64,000 bases of DNA from Bagarius yarrelli (Eukaryota > Chordata > Actinopteri > Siluriformes > Sisoridae): positions 5,149,001-5,213,000 of the forward strand of contig VCAZ01000005.1 in assembly GCA_005784505.1 (NCBI GenBank). The letters run 5' to 3'. Positions within the stretch are counted from its first letter, which is position 1. Every line of letters begins with the position of its first letter. Below, one piece after another: positions 56,924 through 64,000 of this stretch. The position numbers and the translations under genes are program-made. A model generated the notes under the pieces. The model had not been told where the DNA came from and did not search any database. It saw only the letters and a list, made by a program, of their open reading frames with translations.

Positions 56924-59565
56924 GGTGACGCGTCTTCTGTTGATAATCACATCACATCTGCGTGGTGACTGAGGACACTTTTACTCTACCATGAAGACGT
57001 TCCAGCTGTGACCACAGTTGCTTACACACAGTTTGACTGCATAATTCCTGCTATCTGTTTATCACCAAAATGAGGATGGGTTCCTTGTTGAGTCCGGTTC
57101 CTCCCAAGGTCCCTTGCTATTACCATCTCAGGGAGTTTTTCCTTGCCACTGTCGCTATTAGCTTGCTCATGGGGGACAATTAGGGACAAACTGATTTTTG
57201 TTTCAGTCACATTTCATAATTAGTTCAGATTAGTTCCAGGTGACAGATAAATAGCACCATTTTACCTATTAATGCTGCTGTTAATAAGTGTACTCACCTT
57301 TACGACAGAGATAATTCCCTGGTTGGTGACACGGTCAGTCCGAATGGCAAAATTGCCTGAGGAATCTCCTTTTGTGATAGAATAAGTAATCCTCCAGTTT
57401 TCACCATGTTTCTCATCGTTATCTGTAGCATTTATTCTGCCTATATCCTCTCCCACTTTATTTTCCATGCCAAACATCGTGTACTGCGAACACAGCATTG
57501 GATTTACATTGTTGTGCTAATAAAGAGTATAAACTTGTATGTGTGTGTGTGTGTGTGTGTGTCCAGAATATATACCGTGTTAGGGTTAAACTGCGGGGAA
57601 TGGTTGTTAATGTCTGTGATGTAGATGATGGCTCGACCTGTGCTAGTCAGGCCCATTCCAGACATGTCGGCCACTTGCAGGGTCAGCCGGAATGACTGCA
57701 CCACCTGTGAGGAAGAAGGGGTGGGGTGGGGTGGAGGGGTTACAGCAAAATGATACAATACCACACAACCTCTAACAATCTAATGAAATTTACATGAAAA
57801 TTTTAGGCTGCAGCTGAAATGAGCACATATGGCTGTGATTGTTTAGGTGTTTACACAAATTTATAAGGAAATATATTATCTTTAAGTGAACAATTAATTT
57901 CTGCTACTCCTGATTTCTGCTACCCTCGATACGCGTAGCAAATCTATTATACATTAAAAGCTAGAATCCACTGTAAATATAAAATTCTTTCATAGATGTC
58001 TGCAATTTATATATACTTCCTAACAACACCTACATCTCGGTCCAGTCCCACATCCCGGGTGTAGATCACTCCTGTTACATTGTTGATACCGAACATGATT
58101 TTGTTGATGCTGGAGGGTGGAAAGCTCTCCTGAGCTGTTATGGAATAGCTCAGCATGGCATTGTCTGTGTTGGGGTCATCAGCATCTGTTGCTGATACAG
58201 TTAACACTGAAGTACCTGGAAGGAGAAGGTAGTGTTGTTTATTTTTAAAAATTGTGTTCTGTAAAGCTCTACTTGAAATAAAGTGATACAGGCATTTTAA
58301 CTTCTACTTCCAGTGCTACTAGTCTGCCATAGCTGGGCTCTTGAGCAAGGCGTCAAGGAAACTTTTTGATAGAGTTCTATTATTGACCTCAGCTGCCTAA
58401 AGTCGATATGGCCTATAAACTATTTGTTTATTACTGAGAAGCAAACCCAAAACGAGCCTGTCAAAATAGTCACTTTAGCATTTTGATCGCTTCCTAGTGT
58501 TATAAAAGACGCCAAACATATATTACTACCTGGAATGGAGAATTCTGGCACAGAGCCAGTAAACTCCTCATTGATAAAGGACGGTCTGTTGTCATTTTGG
58601 TCCAGTACGTAGATCTCGATGGTGGTGGGGTTCTCCAGACGCTCTCCACTGGGTGACAGGGCGAAGGCTTTGAGCTGAGGATGTACAATTATATTATTTA
58701 TAAACTTTTAAGTTCTTGCTTTACCAAGAACATTTTTTGTTAAATGACCAAATCGCAGTATTTTTCAAGCACTTAACCTCCTAAAACATGAAACAGCTGT
58801 TCACAAACTGCTTCTGCATGTCCTAGGAGACCAGTCTTTGCTATTTATGGCTCTCAATGTACCGTGAAGCTCTTATGTGTCTCTCTGTCCAGGGGCTTCT
58901 TGCTCTTAATCCATCCTGTTTTATCATCTATTTCGAAGAGGTCCTTCGGCTCCTGGTCGACCCCAGGGCCTTCCAGCTTGTAGATCACCTCTCCAGTGAA
59001 AATCTTGTCGGATTTGATCTGCAGCAGGGGGAATGGAAACTCTTAAAGACAGATGGGAAACATCTTACATCCCACATGTGTCTTAGAAACAAGATGCATC
59101 AAATATTTGGAGCATGGATGAATAGACAACTATGATGATTATCAATTTTTTATTATTATCTGTTTTTTATCTGCTACATCATTAAAAAGGCTTTGCTTTG
59201 ATTGGGTGATAATAACCACGTATATAAGATGTTTAATTTTTCTTTTGCCTGCCTACAGAGCTCAATGTCTGTATTGTTGCAAGGCAAAGATCTGTATTTT
59301 TTGTTTCTTTATGTGTTTACAATATGTGTTTTATAATATGACTTTGTTATATATGACAGTTTTTTGGGGGTTCTGTCTCCTTCTTCAATTATGTGTCTAT
59401 GTTTGTTACCTGGACCAGGTATTCAGGGACCTGCTTGCTGTTCTCAGAAACACGGATGGGTGGAATGATCCAGTCTCTCTTTACCCGGCTCAGACCGGCA
59501 GTTCTCCAGGGATACAGCACATCTGGATTCAGGTTTCCCTTCCTCAACTGGGGGCTGCTTATAAC
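48988..59565 (-). CDS. cdh15: Cadherin-15 (M-cadherin), 13 coding exons, signal-peptide exon not found
   Basis: Type I classical cadherin: calcium-dependent homophilic adhesion in skeletal muscle precursors, linked to catenins inside the cell (known for the family). Coding exons, 5' to 3': 59565-59410, 59018-58863, 58674-58530, 58215-58034, 57704-57576, 57483-57298, 56243-55999, 55729-55587, 55502-55269, 53285-53043, 52907-52762, 50845-50651, 49188-48988. Phases agree throughout and give 786 residues without exon 1 (human CDH15 is 814 in all). Visible: furin site RVKR followed by DWIIPPIRVSEN, so the adhesion Trp2 is present; five EC repeats; EC1-EC2 linker LDQNDNRPSF; EC5 cysteines with CPCDRAGRC; one TM helix (GISFIALMIIMGSVAFLL); then DNILNYDEQGGGEEDE and a beta-catenin-binding tail with TALIYDYEG and DQDYDYLNDW. 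M-cadherin rather than E- or N-cadherin: FAL replaces HAV in EC1, the prodomain is very short, and EC2 contains LTLQVADMSG. Confidence 0.95.
49590..49680 (+). mobile_element. tRNA-like SINE head in cdh15 last intron
   Basis: AGTGGTAGCTCAGTGGGAAA (A-box-like) and GATCTGATTCCCAGCACCAG (degraded B box), followed by an A-rich stretch. The body is missing. Confidence 0.6.
50010..50150 (-). mobile_element. V-SINE fragment
   Basis: Plus strand reads GGTGAAAACCGGACTACCCG, AGAACATACAAACTCCACAG, then GCTAACCCCTTAGCCAC, the reversed tRNA-like head. Confidence 0.6.
50205..50345 (-). mobile_element. tRNA-headed SINE remnant
   Basis: AGACAGATGCCCCTATCCAG, GGTTGCTCAAGGGCCCAGCA. Degraded copy of the GCGACTTA family. 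Confidence 0.5.
51085..51365 (+). mobile_element. V-SINE (DANA/Mermaid-like)
   Basis: GGCAGCAGGGTGGCTTAGTG head, GTGTGTGGAGTTTGCATGTT and CTCCCAGTGCTTGCATGGG central domain, ending AATACGCAGGTATTATAAGC. Inside cdh15, between the exons at 50845 and 52762. Confidence 0.8.
51400..51560 (-). mobile_element. tRNA-headed SINE with GCGACTTA-type tail
   Basis: GGCATTTGGCAGACATCTTT, AGGGCCTTGCTGAGGGGCCC, then the reversed head CCTAACCACTAAG. Confidence 0.75.
52285..52605 (+). mobile_element. V-SINE (DANA/Mermaid-like), near full length
   Basis: GACAGCACGGTGGCTTAGTG head, GTGGAGTTTGCATGTTCTCC centre, GGACTGGCGACCTGTCCAGG, and a 3' end of (TGAA)n at 52590-52605. The most complete copy in the window; lies in the same cdh15 intron as the copy at 51085. 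Confidence 0.85.
53766..54000 (+). pseudogene. Tc1-type transposase 3' fragment
   Basis: Reads PIENLWDVLKKTLRSS near 53774, the family's third catalytic region (SPDLNPIENLWDVLK), then decays. No terminal repeats are evident. Inserted within the GATG-rich array. Confidence 0.75.
54105..54975 (+). mobile_element. 5'-truncated non-LTR retrotransposon (Rex1/CR1-like), dead
   Basis: Starts in the reverse transcriptase palm: STGSPQGCVLSPSLYLLYTH and MIKFADDT (active-site ADD, followed directly by stops). It continues with LLVTFYRSGNIE and KSQNIIGCPCPSLQDI, typical of Rex1-like elements, and ends in an A-rich GACAATAAAGG near 54968. Sense strand is opposite to cdh15. Confidence 0.8.
56405..56605 (-). 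mobile_element. L2 LINE 3' tail fragment
   Basis: Plus strand reads TTTGTATGGTGCTTTTAACA, TCAAAGCAGCTTCACAC and CTTGAGAGGAACCAGACTCA: reversed L2 3' UTR, same family as at 19150. Confidence 0.75.
56880..56925. repeat. (CT)n low-complexity run
   Basis: Interrupted CT dinucleotides between the EC3 and EC4 exons of cdh15. Confidence 0.9.
57065..57200 (+). mobile_element. L2 LINE 3' UTR fragment
   Basis: AATGAGGATGGGTTCCTTGT, GTTTTTCCTTGCCACTGTCG and TGGGGGACAATTAGGGACAA match the 3' UTR of the L2 family. Opposite orientation to the tail at 56405, 460 bases away. Confidence 0.75.
57538..57563. repeat. (TG)n microsatellite next to a cdh15 splice donor
   Basis: About 12 TG dinucleotides beginning 12 bases into the intron after the exon ending at 57576 (minus strand, so the transcript reads (CA)n). 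Confidence 0.95.
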
Positions 59566-59932
59566 CTGCAGTGTATTTAAGGACATTTTATAGACTGACC
59601 AATGACTTGCAAAGATCATTTACATTGTATTATAAATATCACAGACATATTGCCCACCATTTGTTAATGCACGTTATGAGATTCTGAGACTGCTGTGAGG
59701 TGACTAATTTGAATCCACATTCCTGGTTATGATGAAAGTTAAAGGTTAAACAGTTCCCCAAGCCTCAATTGTGGAGCATAGCTAATGTGGAATCCCACAT
59801 TTGTACTCGTGAGTGAAAGCTCTCTTACGCTACCCTCCTGTTTTTTTTTTTACACACACACTCTTACAAACACACACACCACATGCACAGCACTTGGTCA
59901 GGGACACTTAAATCTACACAGTCAGATTTATT

Positions 59933-59937
<5 letters not shown>

Positions 59938-59970
<33 letters not shown>
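59938..59970. repeat. (CA)n microsatellite
   Basis: About 16 CA dinucleotides. Confidence 0.95.
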
Positions 59971-59971
<1 letters not shown>

Positions 59972-60424
59972 CGCACTTGCCACAGCTGTTTCCTTGAGGA
60001 ATGAGCTCAGTTTCCCTACATACCGCCTTCCACAATGATACCCACATTATTTTGTACTCTACACTGCACCTAACTATGCTTAAAGGTCAAACTCTGAATC
60101 TGCTACACTGACAGTAACCCACACATTTGCTTGAAAACATATTCCCTGACACCACAGGCTGTCCTCACCTGCTTGGAGAAGTCTTTACCATGAAATGTCT
60201 AAGATAGGAATAAGCAAATAAACAATATATAAGAAGAAAGAAACGTTTTTTTTTTTTGGTGTTCTCTGTTATTTAAAGTATTTTTAAAAAAAAGTTGATT
60301 TAAAAGATCTTAAAACTGATACTTCATTAATAGCAATGTTTCTATGATTTAGAAAAATGCAATGCTTTGATTAATATTCAGTAATTAAGTTGTAAATTAG
60401 CAAGCAGTCATGTGCTGTATATAA

Positions 60425-60715
60425 TATGGAAAGTGGTAGCTCAGTGGTTAAGGTGTTGGACTGCAGATTAAAGGATCCTTAAGTCAATTCCAAGCAGCGA
60501 ATTATCAGACACTTTTATCCAGAGCAAGTTACATTAATCTCTTTTATCCAATTAAAGGTAAAGGGTTTTGTTCAGGGACCAGCAGCAGCTTGGTGGTGTT
60601 GGGGATTGAACCCAGCTACCACCTCCCCCTACACTATCTAATAAATGTTCAGTTGGGTAAAAAATGAGATAAATATAAGTCGCTATGGATAAGGAGGTCT
60701 GCCAAGTGCCAGAAA
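60425..60715. mobile_element. Composite tRNA-headed SINE
   Basis: Plus-strand head AAGTGGTAGCTCAGTGGTTA at 60431, then a reversed body and head (CACTTTTATCCAGAGCAAGT ... GGGGATTGAACCCAGCTACC, 60510-60625), then a plus-strand tail (AAGTCGCTATGGATAAGGAG, 60678). One copy appears inserted in another in opposite orientation. Confidence 0.7.
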
Positions 60716-60734
60716 AATAATATTTTATTATGGA

Positions 60735-60905
60735 ACCCATCCATTGTCTATACCCACTTATTCTTAATCAGGTTCTGCTGGAGTCTATCCCATCTGTCAT
60801 TGGGCGAAAGGCAGGGGTACACCCGGGACAGGTGGCCAGTATATCGCAGGGTCACATACAGACAAACAACCACACACACTCACACTTACTCCTATGGTTA
60901 ATTTA
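60735..60905 (-). mobile_element. V-SINE 3' half
   Basis: Plus strand reads CTATACCCACTTATTCTTAA, TGCTGGAGTCTATCCCATCT, GGTACACCCGGGACAGGTGG: reversed 3' half of the family at 52285. Confidence 0.75.
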
Positions 60906-61299
60906 GGATCATATCAGGAAACCTTAAATAACTTTAAAAAGGTCTATTTTGCTAATAAGAATTTCACTTTTGGTGAAAACGCTGGATTTTGTGAAGTGAT
61001 AAGAAAACTAGAAAAGATCATTTGTTACTGGCAAAAAAACAAACTGAGAACAATAATAACTATGTGAGGAGGGAAAACATTAGCCCAGAAAAATGACTTT
61101 CTACCTTGGTGTTTGTTACAAAATTTAGTTAATTACATTACAGTTCTGGCATTTTACTGAGTTAAAGTTAAAATGAACACACACTAAAAACACAGTCCTT
61201 CAGCATATATTTATAATTGACATTTATGAGTTAATTAAGTCAGAAATTGACTAATAAATGTCAAATATTTTTGTCCTTATGTCCTTTTGTCTTATGTCC

Positions 61300-61495
61300 A
61301 TTTACGTTTCTGACATTTTGCAGACACCCTCATCCAGAATGATTTACATTTATATTTTATACTAACCTTTTATTCAACTGCGCAGTTACGGTTTAAGGGC
61401 CTTGCTCAGGGGCCCAGCAGTTTGGTGGTGCTGGAAATGAAACCCCCCCCATTTTCTAATGAGCAGTTCAACACACTGCAACAACCACTAAGCTA
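61300..61495 (-). mobile_element. tRNA-headed SINE
   Basis: GACATTTTGCAGACACCCTC, AGGGCCTTGCTCAGGGGCCC, and a degraded reversed head ending at AACCACTAAGCTAC. Confidence 0.7.
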
Positions 61496-62394
61496 CTGAA
61501 AGTAGCTAAAGCTTTACACATTAGCATGTTTTTTAAAAGTGGAATAAAACCTGGAACATGTGATGCTGCTGTGCAACCTTTAGAGCGACATTAACAATAT
61601 TATCTGCCATCATTTGGAGCCATTGTTAAGAATTAGTTATTAGGGGTGACTGTAATGGTTGAAACTTCTGGCACTATGGCACGCTGAGAGTCACTGCTAA
61701 AGAATGGCAGTCATGCTAAACTCTCACAGGCTGTTCTATGGACACTAATCTTAGCCCATTCCTCCTACATGCATTCCTCCTACATCCAAACTATGGTGTG
61801 GGAATAACATCCGATCATGGCTTCTGAGTGGCTTCATATGGAATTGTCAGAAACATTCCTTAAGATTTAATCTGATTAATTGTTCAGTCAAAAGTAAGAA
61901 ATCTTTATTTGTGTTTTAAATCTCCAGGAGGGTTGGACAAATAAAAATAGTCAGTTTACCAAAAAAAACCAAAAGTACATAATTATATCAATCTTGGCAC
62001 TGGTGTCTAGCTGGGTGGTCCACAGTGGAGGTCTGATGATGTCTTTAGCAGTAGAGAGTTCAGTTACTTTACAGTTTTATCAATTACCCATGCCCTTTGG
62101 ACCTACAGGCAAGCCACTTGCTCAGCTCTTAAAGACTTTATTGCCTGGTAAAGCATGTCAGATTCTTTGAGGCTGTAATGTGATCTGATGAGCAGCAGCA
62201 GTGAATGAACAGTTGTAGGTAAGGCTGCAAAGGAGGATATTATTTCTCTTTTAGTCACCGTTGCTAGATGTCCTTTTATAAAATACACTGATATCTAGAT
62301 AGTTAAAAAGGCTTTTATCGCCTGTCCCAATCCCTCCTTCAGTTGAGTCTGTAGGAATCAGTGATGGCTAAACATTTCCTGTTTTATATTATGT

Positions 62395-62545
62395 TACACA
62401 GATTTCTGGGCCCCAAATAAGTAATTTTCCAACACCACCAAGTTACCACTGCTGGGCCTCTAAGCAATGCCCCAACCCTCAATTGCTTATATGTAAAATA
62501 ATAAGATAAGGATAAGGGTGTTTGCCAAATGCCATAAATATAAAT
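62395..62545 (+). mobile_element. tRNA-headed SINE, 3' part
   Basis: CAAGTTACCACTGCTGGGCC, CCAACCCTCAATTGCTTATA and GATAAGGGTGTTTGCCAAAT in plus orientation. Confidence 0.7.
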
Positions 62546-64000
62546 GTGCAATTTTAGCCTCCTCATAGTTCACTTCACATAGAGAGCCTAAAGTAGACTA
62601 CTTTTTATACTATATCTTTTTTTGTTAATTAATTTGCTGGTTCAGTCAAGTGGTAATCCATACTACAATGCCAAATGTAGTTGCCATACAAATTGATCCA
62701 CTTTTCCTTGGTACCTTTGGCAGTAAGTCAAATAAGTGTCAAATAATTCAAGCACCACACACTGGAACTAAAACACAGGGCCCTTATTCCAGTTATCTAG
62801 GTCAGCATACCAACTGTGAATAACCTCAAAGTAACACTAGTCAGCTCCTGACAATAAAACAGCAAATAACACCTAAAACGAAGTTAAAAAACAATAAACC
62901 AAAAAACCCCCGAAAGCTTTGTTCTTTTACAGCACGTATTATAAGAAATAAATTTGTGGCATTATAATATTTTTTGTACAGTATTTGTCATTTGAGGGAA
63001 TAAAATAAATTTTTTTCCAAAAAATTGTCTCAAATTCAGCCTCTGAAAGTGACTTAAAAATGTATTTAAAAAAATATATAATTAAATCACTATTTCAAGC
63101 GATGCAAGTAGTGCTTCCAGATGCACATATACAGTAGTGTTGCATCACCTTAACATTTAGCAGATGCGGACGATAAACGATTGACTAATGAGAAAGCATT
63201 CAGTCAGAATCTGTTGCTGTAAATAACCAGCTCTGACCTCTACACTGTATATAGGATGGATTTACCCTGTTTACATTTCAAAACCTGATGTTAATTCAAC
63301 AAACCTTCTCGTGCCTATGCAGGAAATAGAAGAAGGGGAAGCACACTGACTGACATGATATTTGACTTTCTGCCTAGAGATGCTTACATAGTAAAGACCA
63401 ATCCTGCCCCAGTCTCTCTGGGAATATGTGCCACCCTGCCAGTCTCGCAGACGCCTTCTTTCTGATATAGGATACATTCAATGAAAGCTTATCACATGGC
63501 ACATGTTCTCCTTTAAGGTGTACTGGCTTAGATCCCAGACACGGTTTCCAGCACTGGAAAAGGAACTATGGTGAGAGGAAACCTTATTCGAGTTTATTTA
63601 TCTCCAGCTCTGGGGATCACACACTGCCTTGTAATAATGGGGTAATAATTTGATTTAAGTGTAACAGATTCATAAAAAATGTTTGTCATGTGCCGTGTGC
63701 TAACCGCTTGCACCTTGTCCTGCATTTAACCCCCCTATCTTTGGTGTCAGGCATCCCAAAGAAACCACTTTTGTCCCTGTCAGCTGGTCCAATCCAGGGT
63801 GAGAGGAATTTAGGTGTACTGTTAGGACTTGAACAAGAAATGTACTACATTTCCATAAAGAAAATAACATAAAAATGGCTTTGGACTTCAAATGCCATAA
63901 ATAATTGAATTAACTGGAAAATATTAACTATTGGGTAAATCTGCTTGTGTCTTCCATCACCAAATTACTATATTGTTTTTTTTCGGGGAGCGGTAACGGA

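Larger units (their letters stand above)
59566..64000. other. Region 5' of the cdh15 prodomain exon
   Basis: Should contain, or lead to, the cdh15 signal-peptide exon on the minus strand, but no convincing exon with a hydrophobic leader and a phase-0 donor was found. It may lie beyond position 64000. Identifiable content is a (CA)n run at 59938-59970, SINE copies near 60425-60710, 61300-61495 and 62400-62545, and a minus-strand V-SINE piece near 60735-60900. Confidence 0.45.

Noticed and set aside
48988..59565. Identification as cdh1 or cdh2
   Set aside because: The cytoplasmic tail is similar among type I cadherins, but the very short prodomain, FAL instead of HAV in EC1 and the LTLQVADMSG stretch match CDH15, and linkage to spg7 agrees.
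60165..60205. Minus-strand ATG with downstream GTGAGG donor as cdh15 exon 1
   Set aside because: Would encode about eight residues without any hydrophobic leader.
63700..63891. Minus-strand frame starting with a hydrophobic MKSKAIFMLFSLWKC, as a candidate cdh15 signal-peptide exon
   Set aside because: The hydrophobic core is interrupted, no clear cleavage site is seen, and no good phase-0 donor follows. Too weak to call; the real exon may be outside the window.

Overview
The window is nuclear DNA of a bony fish. It is AT-rich and intron-rich, with long (CA)n and (TA)n runs and several typical teleost interspersed repeats: L2-clade LINEs, Tc1/mariner relics, V-SINE (DANA/Mermaid-like) copies and a tRNA-headed SINE. 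The species cannot be fixed from the sequence. An otophysan such as a catfish is a guess. No prokaryotic, viral, CRISPR or RNA-gene signal was recognised.

Two protein-coding genes are supported exon by exon. spg7 (paraplegin, mitochondrial m-AAA protease) lies on the plus strand at 27731-47098 in 17 coding exons that splice to an 806-residue protein. cdh15 (M-cadherin) lies on the minus strand at 59565-48988 in 13 coding exons and ends tail-to-tail with spg7. Its signal-peptide exon was not found. The two stop codons are 1.9 kb apart.

Layout: 1-16.5 kb has no recognisable coding exon. 16.5-17.6 kb is relatively CpG-rich, with a good minus-strand splice donor, and may be the 5' end of ankrd11, the head-to-head neighbour of SPG7 in human (inference). 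18.3-24.3 kb is mobile DNA: a SINE, an L2-clade LINE relic of about 3.9 kb, a MITE and a Tc1-like relic. 26.8-27.4 kb is a microsatellite cluster with a local duplication just upstream of spg7. 27.7-47.1 kb is spg7; its intron 2 holds a roughly 6.8 kb tandem array of a ~44 bp unit (about 150 copies), the most striking structure in the window. Other spg7 introns hold a 28 bp minisatellite, a Tc1-like relic and repeat material touching the exon 14 donor. 49-59.6 kb is cdh15, whose introns carry SINEs, L2 tails, and a Rex1-like LINE and a Tc1 fragment inserted into a GATG-rich tandem array. 59.6-64 kb holds SINEs and a (CA)n run only.

I see no sign that the two genes act together: one product works in the mitochondrial inner membrane, the other in muscle cell-cell adhesion. 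Their proximity reflects conserved linkage (CDH15, ANKRD11 and SPG7 are close together on human 16q24.3). I found no undescribed multi-gene system. The spg7 intron 2 satellite is the best candidate for something unusual.
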